Below, one piece after another: positions 10,201 to 23,073 of a stretch of 64,000 nt of DNA (the first letter of the stretch is position 1; every line of letters begins with the position of its first letter). Origin of the DNA: Apostichopus japonicus. Its lineage: Eukaryota > Echinodermata > Holothuroidea > Aspidochirotida > Stichopodidae. The notes under the pieces were generated by a model. It saw nothing but the letters and a program-made list of their open reading frames with translations, ran no database searches and had not been told where the DNA came from. The stretch covers positions 33,414,501 to 33,478,500 of the forward strand of contig NC_092580.1 of the NCBI RefSeq assembly GCF_037975245.1, in the 5' to 3' direction. Position numbers and translations under genes: made by a program.

Positions 10201-13103
10201 TTTGCTTTAACGGGGATAGAGATAATCTTTATCACTACCTGTATAAATAAACATTACTACATGCTTCTAAAAAAAGAAAAACTTATATTCTCTATATAAT
10301 AATATGTAAAGATGAATACGTCTATGTGTACAGTTAGTTACAGAGCATTAAACTTAGTTATACGGTGTTTGCTCTCGCATTTAAAAAATTATCCTAGTAT
10401 GCCAATTTTAACTTGTTGAAATTAATTTATTATATTTAATCCGTTTACTCCGTTTACTCCGTTTACTCCGGAAGAGAAAAGAATATATCTACAAATAAGG
10501 CTAAAATGTGTTTTGATGAAATTATGTACCGTATGCAGAGCGAACTTGACAGCTAATATAGCGTTCCAAATGAATATATCCAGTTTCAAGGATAATTCGA
10601 CACAAAGATTATATAAAAGGGCAGTAGAGCCTTTGAAGAACATATGCCTTGATGAAATCAAAGTCCACCCACTGTGATCCACTTACTGCAGTATCACGGA
10701 GGGTTTAGTCAGTCAAAATTGGTTCCAGTCAAATAACCATATATATATATCTCAAAATATTGAGCTGCATGGGGCTTTCAACTAACAGCGTGAAATACGT
10801 TTCTCTTTAAGATATTTATATGTGTTACATTTTTGTCTCCAGCAAAAATATATATTAAGCGTGATAACAAACCATAACGAAGGATTTTTTATAATATCAA
10901 AATAAGATGGTTTCAATGCATTCATACAGTTTTTTGAAGAGCAAAATGTCGTTTGATTTGCATTATTAATTATTGACAATTTCATTGAAAGTATAAAACT
11001 GCATGAAACACCCGTTAATCATTACATGGGATTCTCAATGCAGTGTTGTACTTCCTATAGGCTAAAGTCCACTTACCAACACGCTCAGCAGCGCCGTATC
11101 TAGTCTGTGAAGAAATCATATAAAAAAGCATGATTACACTTCCAAAACCTTTGATATCTTAACAGTAGAAAATGTATGACGATAGTGCATTATGCATCAT
11201 AATTACCTCTCCTCCCCTAACAAAAATATGACAATGTCTTATAAAGGTCAGTTATTTTGCAACCTCAACAAAAATGAAATTTCTTTGCTGTGTCATTGTG
11301 CATTTGGGTTTGTATAGTAATAAGAAATGTATACTTATGTAACAACACTGTTCAGTTACTGGGATTCAGACGTGTACTACATACGGCATGCACGGGTAGA
11401 AAAATGTTAAAACTGCCGCCATGCATGTGTCAATCGCCAAAGACAAACATTCTTTGGGGAAATTTGTGCTGCTTTTACTGACTTTTAATTTTGGAATAAC
11501 ATTTAATACAAAAAAGAGCAATATTTTGCAGAAAAGCTAAAATGTGGAACCAAAACTTAAAAAATATCATAAATGCAATAATAAAAACTATGGTTATCAT
11601 AAAATGATAAGAAACTAGAAATACGATGGAGTTGATGATAATAAGATAATTTGATCCTTGGTTCATTGTAAGATTGGGGGGGGGGGTCTGTTGATATTAT
11701 CTTGTATCAACCTGACGCATTTGTGTATTTTAGCAATATAAATCAATGTTTTTTAAGGTTTTGTACGATTCATTACAAATCATTTGGCTAAAAGATTAAA
11801 ATTAAATTAAGTGACTGATTGGCAGTAAAACAACCAATGTTTGGTTTTTGCAGAGCTTTCGAGCAAAACCAGCTCTTCTTCAGTGCATAATCACTAAAAG
11901 TGACAAGGAGTAGCAGGAATTGAAACTATTATATAGAGAAGAGTGTCGGCATGGCAGTGAAGTCTATGCGACTTACTGATTTATGCTGGATTAGCAGAAG
12001 TTTGGAAATCTGATTATTTTATATCCGTGTCGGATTAATTTGATCCCATTGTAACTCCAAAGGAATTGTTCAGACTTATCTGGGACGGCAGGTCTTTTCC
12101 GATCTAGAAACCGAATCCGGGTGCCGCGGTTTCTAGGTTTAGTTCCCATAAATGTTCTTTTCCTTTGATTTGTCTCCAAGAATCGTTTTTGGTCAATGGC
12201 GATAAACACGCAAATTCTCAATTGAATGATTTGGGAGATTGAAGTGATTTGCAACAGGTTGGTTGATCTTTTTTTGTTTTGATCGCCGATCTATGTTGAG
12301 TCAATCTCATTTTTAGAGTGTTTTCAACTCTACAACGTATTGTAAGTTCCAAATATTGCAGTAGATGAGGTAAATGACATTTTTTAGAGAGGCAGTTTAT
12401 TTTCGTGTGTGTAGTTTGGTTGCTCTGAAAGTCCCCAGTAGAATCGACAAGTAAGCACGTCTTGCAGCTTTGTGTGCAAGGCATTTTCAATAGAACCCGA
12501 AAATACTCTGTTGAGACGGTGTTGTGACAGGTCTATGGGGCGAGAATCAAAATCGACTTCAGAGAAGCAGTATTTCACGTCTAGAATTGTCAATTTTTTC
12601 TTTGGGGAGGGAGGGGGTACCCCTTACACAGGAGTCGGCTTCAACGATCCGATCCACTCTTTTTTAAAATTCTGAATACGACTGATTAAATTTAATGTAA
12701 TGAAGCCAATAAACTTAACGACACCAGGAAGGATCATTTTCCAATCTTACCAACTGTTGCATCTCTCTGTATATTTACTATAAATCCACCTTTTGCAAAA
12801 ATACTATCGACTTAGCTCTCTATACTCTGTCACCTTTCAAACTTTTTAACACAGAAAAGAGAAAACATAGACGGAGATAAAGAGATCGATTTTATAATTC
12901 AGTAGAATGATGTAATAGATTAATTATGTAATAGATCTAATTATCTTACGTTGAATCCTATCGATTTGGACTGACTGTTTAACTTTCTTTTTCTTTTTTC
13001 TTTTTTAAATTGATAATCTACCATTCGGAAGATGGAAAAACAGAAAGAATTAACTTACCAATTCTTGAAATATGAAGATAGTTAAGCTGAAAACGACGAT
13101 CAT
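7276..13103 (-). CDS. Secreted fibrinogen-related (FReD) protein, five exons
   Basis: A lectin-like secreted protein; FReDs such as ficolins and FIBCD1 bind glycans or acetylated groups in innate recognition. Exons on the minus strand are 13103-13059, 11104-11077 (only 28 nt), 9695-9523, 8310-8040 and 7514-7276. All have AG/GT borders, four donors carry GTAAG, and phases 0, 1, 0, 1 agree, giving 251 residues. Exon 1 encodes a hydrophobic signal-like start (residues 1-15). The FReD fills about residues 38-251: GGGWT at 78-82, IQRRLDGSVNF at 84-94, EFWIGNEK at 111-118, GMKFSTFDNNN at 182-192, GWWYNGCDDTNLN at 207-219 and EMKIRP near the end. Expected disulfides are C40-C72 and C200-C213; C47 is extra. 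The usual calcium site (DxDND) is altered to DNNN. No collagen or coiled-coil stalk is present. The function on target glycans is inference. A Penelope-like fragment lies in intron 1. Confidence 0.85.
8527..9400. mobile_element. Putative non-autonomous DNA transposon (CAGTGGCG / CAGGGGCG ends)
   Basis: It lies in intron 3 of the FReD gene. The left end reads CAGTGGCGTCGCCAAGGGG, and the reverse complement of the right end reads CAGGGGCGTAGCGAGCGGGG; each is followed by a C-rich run. The interior repeats a motif around TTGCATC/GATGCAAT. Flanks (GATCGAAG and GATGAATT) do not form a convincing duplication, so the limits are approximate. No coding content. Confidence 0.5.
9821..9870. repeat. TCTG microsatellite
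   Basis: Imperfect tetranucleotide tract of GTCT/GTAT units in intron 2 of the FReD gene. Confidence 0.85.
10437..10470. repeat. 10-bp tandem repeat, CCGTTTACT units
   Basis: Three head-to-tail copies of CCGTTTACT-type 10-mers in intron 2 of the FReD gene. Confidence 0.8.
11835..12600 (-). mobile_element. Penelope-like element, decayed 3' part with GIY-YIG-linked region
   Basis: Minus-strand frames resemble the end of Penelope-like retroelement proteins. IDLSQHRLNRVFSGS (about 12540-12495) is followed by CKTCLLVDSTGDFQSNQTT and KCHLPHLLQYL, then LKMRLTQHRSAIKTKKDQP (about 12310-12255). In another frame HFNLPNHSIENLRV (about 12250-12200) follows. The Cys cluster followed by the RxxQHRS-KKD block and HFNxxxHS is characteristic of the linker and GIY-YIG endonuclease of this class. 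Stops and shifts make it a fossil. The downstream minus-strand stretch (TGCACTGAAGAAGAGCTGG, about 11893-11875) also fits the 3' region of such elements. It lies within FReD intron 1. Confidence 0.65.
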
Positions 13104-13787
13104 TGTATTTTTTTTTGCCTGTCAGAGAAAATTTGACGATATATTGACGATGAAAAATACGCTCGGATCGGTCCAGAATGGATATTTTACTTGAATAAAC
13201 AGATCAATTTCAGTCAGAGATGATCCGAAAAAAGTAGAATATGGTGCTGGATGTTAATTATGGTATTTCCAGAGACTCACAGACAACGAGTATAGATAGT
13301 CACGTTATGTAGAAAGTATGAAATAATGTGAGATATTTCCTGAGTTGATAAACTTAAGTATCCCTTTTTCTATTTTTAAAGCGTTTTTCTATTTCCTTCC
13401 TTTAAATGCCAAATTAATCTTGTTTCATTTCATTTCATCTTTACAGAACCGATTAAAATGAAAGTTGAAATTATAGTGATATCATCATGATGCATAACCT
13501 TATAAGCAACTTGTACGTCAATCGGAAAAAAATAACTGATTTACTGTCACGTAACAACTTTTCATTTTGATAAATTCTTAGAAGAAATATCAAGTTTATG
13601 TCAGGTGTTTTTCTGGCATTTGGGCATTCCCGACACGAACGTCATTTCTCATTATTCTAAGTATTTTGTGGCGATGGATGGTGACTATAACCAACCTCAA
13701 TTTCGATTTGACTGGTTTCGGGCGGGGCTATATGAGGAGAGGAAGGGTGCACACACATAAAACGCAAATTTATCTAAGAGGTAGGAG
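13104..13787. other. Upstream region of the FReD gene
   Basis: Sequence 5' of the FReD start codon on the minus strand. It should hold the promoter and 5' UTR, but I see no clear TATA box or other definable element. Confidence 0.4.
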
Positions 13788-14166
13788 CATAGGCGTAGGA
13801 GCCCAATTTGATTGGAAGGGGGGGGGGGCTGTAACGACTTGCCCGAAAAATATAACCACATTTTTTCCCGCGCGCTTTCAACATGTGTGCATAGCACATA
13901 GGCATGCATCGGTTATTACAACTCATGCCAATAACATACAATCATTTGCCGTGTTATTACCCTTCCATATTGGTTATAATTATTGGGGAAGTCGTTACAA
14001 TAATAATGATAATAATAATATAAGTTTAACCATTGAAAAACACATTGAAAATTATTATTCTTTCAGTAGGTGCCCGAAAAATATTTTCATCTATTGTCCG
14101 AACTTCCACAGAAATATTTGGTGGGGGGGGGGCTGAAGCCCCCCAGTCCCGCCTCCTACACCTATG
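13788..14166. mobile_element. Non-autonomous DNA transposon, family 2, with perfect 8-bp duplication
   Basis: The element starts CATAGGCGTAGGAGCC and ends CTCCTACACCTATG, an inverted-repeat pair. It is flanked on both sides by GGTAGGAG (13780-13787 and 14167-14174), an exact 8-bp target-site duplication. Its length is 379 bp with no coding capacity, and both ends have G/C runs. Eight-base duplications are typical of hAT and some other superfamilies. A related copy lies in opposite orientation at 16436-16880. Confidence 0.85.
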
Positions 14167-14174
14167 GGTAGGAG

Positions 14175-15763
14175 AGAGGGAGGTTTGGGACCCGACGTCC
14201 TCTGCATGGTATCATATGGAGCACTGTAACAATACATTTTGAGACGGCAACACTGAAACAAAGAACTTTCAGAGCAGTTTATGTTCTATAATTATTTTAA
14301 TTTAATGATCTTCAACTTTTACGATAGATTATTATGTTGCATACGAAATTTGTCACCGTGACCAAGCCACGATATGCGCACACGGCATAATTGATAACCT
14401 CCAACTGGAGAGATATACGTAACTAAAGCATTTGGATACTCGCAACTATAGCTAGTTTATTATAGTTTAATAGAAACAGGCAAGATTATGTCTATGATAT
14501 AATAATAGCAAACGAAACACCGATAATTGACACCATTTGATTATCTCAAGCAATGCAATAAAACTATAATATATGACAATGTTTTGGTCTTTCTCATTAG
14601 TGTGTTGTGTGTGTGTTGCTGACTTCGAGTTGAATGAATGGTCTGTGTACTAAGCTATGTAGTCCAGCCATGTTGATATCAAGCAAATGTACGGGATTGT
14701 GTGCTAGACTTGGTAGTTCAGCCACTTGCAATGATAGTTGATGGCGGCTTGATCATAAAAGAGACCCCACTTTGAGGTTACTTCTATACAAAGCATTATT
14801 GAAGTGTTCCTTCATATTATTGAAGTGTTTATGGTGATAGTTAACCGTTTATGATTTGACCACAATGAACCTGATGTAAACCGGGCCGTGAGTGCTGAAC
14901 TTGTTTTCTAACTTCTAAACTATACGAAATATCAGAATAATATAAAATTGCAATACTCACAAAATCTGTCGTATGGAGTTGTTTTTGCTCTTTTGAAAGA
15001 AAAGAAATTGTACTGTTGATGGTTGGTGAACTTTCTGTTTTGTATTTGATTCTTCTCTTTTGGGGGTGGGTGGGGGCGTTCGTCTTTGTTATTGAAGAAT
15101 CCTAGAATCACTTAAAGATAACTTCAAATTTTAAATTGCAAACGAGGCATTTTTAAATATTTCCTTCCTTTTCCTTGTCACTGATATTTAATTTCAAAGA
15201 AAACGGAAGCAATATAACAAATTTCATGACTTTGTATCAGGACTAGGGCGTGAATATCTTCTATATATCGATATATGACGTGTTGACTACACATTTTCAG
15301 TTTTACTTTATCTAAGACACTTTATCATCGGTTCACGGACTTTTATCCCTACGGCACAGGATCTCGACGCCATGTGGACTGAGCCATCAGCCTCAGAATC
15401 GATGCTCGGAATGCATAACATATAGCTTGGACTATATTTGGACTTGCATTAATTCAAGATAATAAGAAGAACTTAATCGATCTTCGTCGACAACCTCCGA
15501 ATATACCTTAGATGATTTTTTTCGACAGTCTGACCAAAAAGTTCTCGCTACCCAGCAAAAAAATCTCGGGACCTATTGTTGGGTCTTGGCCAATACTTTG
15601 CGGATCGTCGCTTTAAACAACACGTCATCATTTTTTTAAATTAATTTTTGAAAAGAGTTCAAGTTGTAATGAAAATATGGTACAGAACATATATGAAGGT
15701 GCCGCACCACAATTAGAGTAGTGTTCATCCGCTCGAAAGGTTAACCATTGTCGGAGAAATGAG
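14175..15763. other. Intergenic, no feature recognised
   Basis: AT-rich sequence without extended reading frames. Only a GT-rich patch near 14600 and a G-rich patch near 15060 stand out. Confidence 0.4.
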
Positions 15764-15768
15764 GTAAA

Positions 15769-17717
15769 CAGGCGCGTATCCAGGATTTTCTAACCCGGGG
15801 GCGCGAATTACTATCTAAGCGGAGCGCCACCATCGGTTGGCGCGCAGCGTACAAGAAAATTTCTGGTTTTGATACCCCCCAGATCACCGGAAATAGCACT
15901 TCTCGGGCTTGAAAATGACCAACCAGATGAACACTTTTGCCTGAGAACCAAGTATTTCCCAAAAGTTTTTTCCATCCATAACCTTTTTGAAGATTGTCAC
16001 ACATCATGTTCGACCTGATTGCATGTCCTATGGATCATTGCTTTTGTAGGTGATTCTACGTCACGGCCCACAATATCCGAAAGCCCCACTTTTGAAGGTT
16101 TAAAGCCCATTATTTGTTGAGAATTTGAAAATTCCTATTTCTCGTGAATAAAATCACTTGAAAACATAGCCATAATGTTGCAGAAAATTCAGTCTATGGA
16201 CAAGCAATATAGAAAAACCTCCTTGAACCCCTAACAGACAGGTCAAAGTTGCACGAGTAGAGGAAAGTATGATGAAGAATGTTGGTGAGGAAATTTTCTA
16301 AAATTCCGACACAGTTAATTTATTGGTGTAGAAATATTGCAACCTCTTATAATGGCTATTATAAAACTTGGTTGAAGGAAATGAAAAATAGGAGATATTT
16401 CCGATATCAGGTATATCGAAAGCGAACACTACACACATAGGCGTAGGTCCCGTAGGAGGCGGTGGCTGCAGCCCCCCTCCCCCCCACCCGCAACCAAATT
16501 TTTCCCCATCTTTTTCGGGCACCTACTGAAAGAAAAATAAATAGCAATGAAAAGCTTAAAAATGATCTCCTTGGTAATTAAAATAAAGTTGTAAGCTTGG
16601 CCGACATTACTACTGTAAAAGAGAGTTTTGACATAAATGGATCTGTATGATTTTTCTCCATCTACATAAGACATTTGGTTGTTTACATAGCATCCGGCGG
16701 TAAACTGTGCAATTTTGACGGACCGTGCGGTACACGATGCCATGCACTGTAATGACCGATGCTTGCTTATATGATATTGGCATCGATATGTTGAACGCGC
16801 GCTTCGCGCGCGAAAAATTTTGGCTTTTTTTCGGGCAAGTCATTACAGCCCCCAAATCCAATTGGGCTCCTACGCCTTTTACTACACACCATAGACAGTT
16901 TTTGAGGCTGTTCATCGTGGAACATGCATTTCAATGCTCACTGATATGATGTTATATCTGCTCTTTGCTTTACAAATTCGAACAGGCGTGTAGCGAGTAA
17001 TTGCCAAGGGAGGGGCGAAGCCTGTAGGCAAACTATCTAAGCGAAGCGCCACCATGAGTTGGCGTGAAGCGTACAAGAAAAATTTTGGCCGAAAATGCCT
17101 CCCAGATCGCTGGAAATGACACTTCCCAGGCCTTGTAAGTTGCATCTAAGCATTGTCTATTTTGAAATTACTAGCGATGTCATAAAGAAAATTTGCTCGG
17201 GGGGGGGGCGGTCGCCCCCTTCCCGAAATGCGTCATGTACCCCGACGACTCGGTCGAGTTCAAGACCAGCCACAGTTGGTTCCATATAGCACAATTGTAC
17301 AATTGTTTAAGGCGTCCATACACACACACGCGTTGTGATAGACCATATATAGTATTTATATAGATACATTAGTGAGAGAGGAAAAATGGAAACGTCAAAA
17401 ATGGAGTTGTCGGTGTAAGGGGTACGGTGAGGCGCACACCCCCTCCGTAATCCTTGATCTGTCACTGGCTACCCTGTGTATGTTATAGGGATCAGCGCTT
17501 TAACTATGGCTGTTCCTCTTTATCTTCCCGAGGTCTTGGCTATCTTCTACTCAATCCTTTTTTCCTTTTTCTCTCTTTTTTCTTTTTCTTTTCCCTTCCT
17601 TCCTCTCCTCCTTTTCTTTTTTCCCCCTCCTATTCCCTTTTTTCTTCTCTTTTTTTCTCTCCTCTTTTCCTTACCCGGGGGGCGCGCGCCCCCAACGCCC
17701 CCCTGGATACGCACCTG
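15769..17717 (+). mobile_element. Composite TIR transposon, copy A
   Basis: The left end is CAGGCGCGTATCCAGG, and the reverse complement of the right end is CAGGTGCGTATCCAGG, a 16-bp inverted repeat with one mismatch. The direct flanks are GTAAA (15764-15768) and GTAAA (17718-17722), a 5-bp duplication. The same order of internal segments occurs in copy B (45867-49024) on the other strand. An internal sequence at about 16984 (CAGGCGTGTAGCGAG) resembles the termini, so the element may have arisen by one insertion into another. A family 2 element is nested at 16436-16880. A pyrimidine-rich stretch fills about 17540-17675. No protein is encoded. Superfamily is uncertain; 5-bp duplications fit some hAT-like and Transib families. 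Confidence 0.8.
16436..16880. mobile_element. Family 2 element nested in composite transposon A
   Basis: It begins CATAGGCGTAGG and ends GGCTCCTACGCC plus four decayed bases. It is flanked by ACTACACA at 16428-16435 and 16881-16888, an exact 8-bp duplication. The interior includes a GC hairpin (GCGCGCTTCGCGCGC, about 16797-16811) and matches 13788-14166 in inverse orientation. Confidence 0.85.
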
Positions 17718-17722
17718 GTAAA

Positions 17723-18999
17723 AATACCTAAGGTAAAGTTTTCTTAAGCATGTTATCAGTTACTGTCATCGTTGCCTGCCTTTATATGAAAGAGCATAAT
17801 TTAAAGTACAGAGGGTGTGAAAATAGGGAGGATCGAAGGTGATATAAACCATTTTAGAAAATCTTTGGTTAAATGTTGATATTACTCTGAGCGAGCAGAT
17901 GGAAGGGTGGGGGTTCAGTATGCTAAACTTGCTCCTCTTCTAGCTCAAAATCTAAAAGGTTATAATACGGAAGTTTGCAAGAGCCATGATAGGCCAAGAT
18001 CTCAGCTATCATGTGGTGGGTAGGATATACCAGTTGAAAACTTCTATCTATGATTTGGCAGGTCTTGAAAGTGACGAGTTTAGTTTGTAAGTCAATGGAA
18101 CAATTAATTGTGGTGCGAGACCTGAAGAAACAGACAAAGAGATTAGAGAACGAACGTAACATGTATAGAATACTTACCCAGTAAGACTAGTAGCCTTGCG
18201 ATAAATGATAATTAACTCTCGATAGAAGGCTGGATACGAATATCTCTTTACTCGAGGAGTGAACTTCTCTTTAAAACAAACAATTACTTAACGCATAATG
18301 TAGCTATAAGCTATAGCTGTGTCTGTAGGAAGAAATTATTTTACTCTCAGAAAAGAATAGAATTTCACTCTTTGAAATTGTTATTCACGTTCTGGACAAC
18401 TTTAAGAATGGAGAGAGGGGGGAGTATTACCTATCCCCTCCCCCGTTTTCCTCCCCTCCCTCTCTCCTTCTCAGCAGGAAATACAAGTTTGACAAAGGTT
18501 GACATTTGGAGCTATAGCGGCTATTCAAGGGAAGGGGTGAAGATATATGGCATAGGGCCTATGTTGTTCATGTGACCAGGCCAGTTCGAAGGTGGGAGTA
18601 GGGTGCTTGTCGAGATGCTCACATATGCACTTCTGCCCTCCACACCTACTGAAAGGTGCACAAAGAAGGAGCTATCATGCTGCTGGGGACATGGACATTT
18701 ACTGCTTCAAATTTCACAAAAACAAATTGAGTTTCAAATTGTAGCACCATTTTGTATCGAATCGCCCTAAATAACCCCCCCCCCCCCACCAATAAAATGG
18801 ACTGCTCCACCAAGACGGTATTCGGTGACACAGTTCACAGCTTCAGTACACACACCACCACATGGAAATGTCATGCATACGGGCCTGATATGATTATCTG
18901 TAGAAACGCCACAGAGTTAAAGTTGGAGGAGAAGACTGCAGTACTAAATAGTACTGTAAAATATGACTATAGACAATTTAATAACACAATAATCAATTA
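17723..18999. other. Intergenic, no feature recognised
   Basis: No gene or delimitable mobile element found. It contains a C/T-rich patch near 18420-18475 and a C run at 18776-18787. Confidence 0.4.
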
Positions 19000-21900
19000 G
19001 TTTCAATTGAAAGAAAGTTTATTTCCCGTTAATAAATACAGAATAATTTGTTCCATATAAAACAATAATGAAAAAGGAAGAAAGGAAAAAAGGATTATTT
19101 AAAGGAAGAAAGAAAGAAAGAGAAAACATAGAAAATAAATTTCACTTGTTAATTCTCTGCCATCTTTTGCTAATTTCGATTTCAATTTTTTAGACAATGT
19201 CAGACAAAAATTTTCATTTCTTGATTTAAGTTAGTTCCATTAATGTTACAAGTACAAACAGATAGAAATGAATACAATTCACAAATATGTAAAACCTTCT
19301 TTGATTGGTATAAAAGCTGTCGTATAATGTTGTCCACACAAGATGCATAGTAACGGGCAGACTAGCACACAAAGAACGTTAATGAGTGGCAACTTGCATA
19401 ACAGCATACAGAACGATTTTTCCTGATAATTCCAAGCATCAACTTCTGTTTTCAATTAACCTAACAAAATACATATTTGCAATTCTTGATAAGTAAATAT
19501 ATCTGTTTCTTTCTGTTTACAATAGTTTGCAGTAGATTCCGATTCCTTACCCCTGTCCAGAAATCTGTACCCTCCTGACACCACCTTTCCTCCTCTTCAG
19601 CCCCCTTCCTTGTCTGTTTTTTATCAGTTTATCAAGTTTAATCGCTTACACCAGACAGATTACCCACAAGGAGAGGAGCAGTAGTATCACAAACTAAACT
19701 ATAAAATGATTACATTTTAAAGTCTCTGTTTCTCAAACGGTCGACTCAGCCTCAAGGAAGATTTCAAGTTATTAATGTACGGAGTCTTTATACAATCACT
19801 GTCCCAAATAACCATTTCTCCTCAGTTGTTGGCGATGATACTCAAATAGAAGGTACTTTAAAGTTAAAGGGAAACCCTAGGGCAAAATGTACAATGTGTG
19901 GTTATGAAATATTGTGAAAGTTGGATTCATGTATTAATATCTTGTGAGTTAGTGAAACAGCCTCTAAGAGGGTTCTGTCTTTGAGCCTTTCCTTTAACTT
20001 CCTCCTAAATACAAAACCAAACCAAAGGACAGTTAAAGGACTGAAACAAACCCTTAGAGAATTGTTGACAGAGTCTCGTTGTATCAATATATGTCTCTTC
20101 CTACTTGTCCTAATGGACATCATGGTTTTATAAAGTATTTCACTTCAGAAATTAAAGTCAAACCAACCTTTGTTATTTTGTATGTCAAATATGGGTATTG
20201 TGTGCCAAGGTTTCCCAGTATTCCTCAAGAATTAAACATTTATTGTGACATTATTGTGACATTAATGTTTCTAACATTAAAGTACAGGTTCAAATGTATT
20301 TGACGGCAAGATCAGATAACCTTTAAAGGTAACTCTGCTTCCTTTAATGTGCCAATTGCTCCATGTTCACTCAGGGTATCCCTTTAATGTCTGTTTAAAC
20401 TTTGTAATATTGCACAAAACAAGGAAATATGTTGTTGCAATGCATAGGGGAAGACGCATACACTCAACATAACTAACTTGAATAATAAAACATCCTACAC
20501 AGGAGAAGGAGAAAAAAGACTTGGTAAATAAAACACAAGGAAAGATGTCAACAATTAAGTACAGACAATGAAAGTATTACATAAAATAATAACTATGATA
20601 TTAAGTAAATCAATAGGTACCTAATGATAACATATTAAAAACTAAAATGGTTTTATTGTTTAGTAAAATCCCATCGCCACTTAACTCAAAAATTGACCCA
20701 AAAATTAAATGTTAATCTCAACAGTAAAATATTCAAAATCCTGTAAGTTTCAACAAAACTCAACTGTTAAAGGAGGTTCACAAACTCTCTTTCACTTAGA
20801 GAAGTTTACAGGCAGTAATAACTTTGATCACACGTCAACCCCAAAACTTTTTTGGACCGTTCAGTAAAAAGCCACCTTCATATCATTAACTATTGAACTC
20901 AAAAAGTAAAATTTATGCCATAAAAATATTATCAGTCACGTAAAAACAAGACAACAAAACAGTAACAGGTCTTTAATACCTTCAAATTAATTCAAGTGTT
21001 AAATAGGCTGCTAAGGAGATCCACAAACTATTCCATTTGTTTTATAGATGAAGGGTTTGAGGTACCTGTAGACAATTTTCACACATTTCATGTTACTGGT
21101 TGACGTGAATGAGGACTGTTGGAGGATACATACAATAAAACATACACAATATACACAACTTATTGCATGCACAATCAAACAAGCTTTACCCTAAAGAAGA
21201 TAACATTACCTTGGTTCCAAGTATTCAACATCACCCAAAGGTGGGTATATGGCAGGTTTATACCTCTCACTAATCTCTCTATCAAATCAAATGCACAGAT
21301 TCTCTCATATCTTCACTTGGAATGTAGTTTACAATAACCCACTTAACACAAATGACTATGTATGTGGGTAATTCAACCCACTTTTTAAGGGAGTAATGAA
21401 GAGGTTGTCATCAAGTTCTTTCCGGTTAAACAAGAAATCAAACTGTATTTGGGGACAACACTACAGTCACTGTAATTTAACACCCATTTATATATTAGTT
21501 ACAGTGTGTTTTAAGTTGGCTTATTGTTAAGGCATATATTGTAACAACATTCTGATAGTCTGGAACTTAACTTTAGAATCAATGTAGTGGAATGTATCAT
21601 ATGATGCTATCAACTGAAATGAAAACAGAAAATCACAGATTGCATTCAGATCTTCTTAACATCTGAATGTTGGATCTTTTCAACCATACTTCCATAAATT
21701 TAAATTAATATCTGAATGTATTAATATAAATGGTCACTAAAATTGTGATTATAATTTAATTGGTTTGAAGTTTGTAATACTTGTTCAACCTAGGATTTTT
21801 GCTGAACACAATGGGAGCCATTCTTCAATATTTATATTACAGGCCATTCCTGCCCCTACACCTATTGTAATTTTGGACCCCCTATAACCTCTCAGGATGT

Positions 21901-22560
21901 ACCTTTCTCATTATGATGATAGATTGACAAGAAAGGTGGGAATTTCCCTCATTTAGTCACTGATTTCTACTGAAGATGAAATAATGATTAAGGTAAATTG
22001 AAAGGGCTACTTTATTGGATTATTGAAGGGCAAAAAAAAAAAATTCCAAACAAGTACAAGAGTGAATTTACATACCTACACAAGTGTGAATGCTAGGCAA
22101 CACATCACTTCATGGAATGGTAGCATAATTGTTTGGGTTTGCTTTAAGCATGATCTGTATACTTCCTTCTGGAGGAATTATTGTCACCGATATAAACTCT
22201 GTTTGTCACACTGTTTGGAATTATAAGAGAATAATTAATATCGTGTCACCAACATCAACTAACGTCTACCTCAAACTGTCTTTACTGATACAGAAACACA
22301 TCAAAATGTTTGCTAGAAGTGCCATTTAGTCTGAATCAAGTCAAGCTAGTATTATGTTTCATTTTAAACCTGGCTACCCAGAAATTTCTTGAAACTTTGA
22401 ATTGCTGAAGGCCACTAGCATTGGTGCAACTATGGTCAAGTCAGTCCCCTGACATAGAGGGACATTCAAAATGTCGCCCATGTTGTGACCTGGTGAATTT
22501 GGTCTGGTATGCATTGAAAGAATCATTTTAAATGCAATAATAAAAGACTTCATTTAATCC

Positions 22561-22680
22561 TAAAGGTGACTTGATCAATTTTAAGGGTAGCTTGATCAAC
22601 AGTACGGGTAAATTGATCAATTTTAAGGGTAACCTGATCAATATTAAGGACAAGTTGGTCAGAAATGGGGTTATTGTTCA
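22561..22680. repeat. Imperfect repeat of about 28 bp, TTGATCAA-containing
   Basis: Four diverged units each contain TGATCAA followed by AAGGGTAA-like sequence. Confidence 0.7.
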
Positions 22681-22883
22681 TTCAAAAGGGTAAGTTGCTC
22701 AAAGATGGCAGCACCTTCTAACATTTCAATATGATGAGAGTGCTCTTCCACAAAGACTAGAACACACATGCACATAACCATTGGCTTATGTATAGTTTCA
22801 CATTTGACAGATCATGCAGATAACCATGTTGTGTTTCCTTTAATGTACCAAACAGATATAGGACCAACTCTGTCATGTGACCT

Positions 22884-23073
22884 GAATAATGCATCACATG
22901 ACCCTAATAATGCATCACATTACCCTAATTATGCATCACATGACCCTAATTATGCATCACATGACCTTAATAATGCATCACATGACCCTAATAATGCATC
23001 ACATGACCCTAATAATGCATCACATGACCCTAATAATGCATCACATGACCCTAATAATGCATCACATGACCCT
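22884..23073. repeat. 21-bp minisatellite, nine units
   Basis: Unit TAATAATGCATCACATGACCC is repeated head to tail with few changes. Because 21 is a multiple of three it keeps a reading frame open by chance. Confidence 0.95.
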
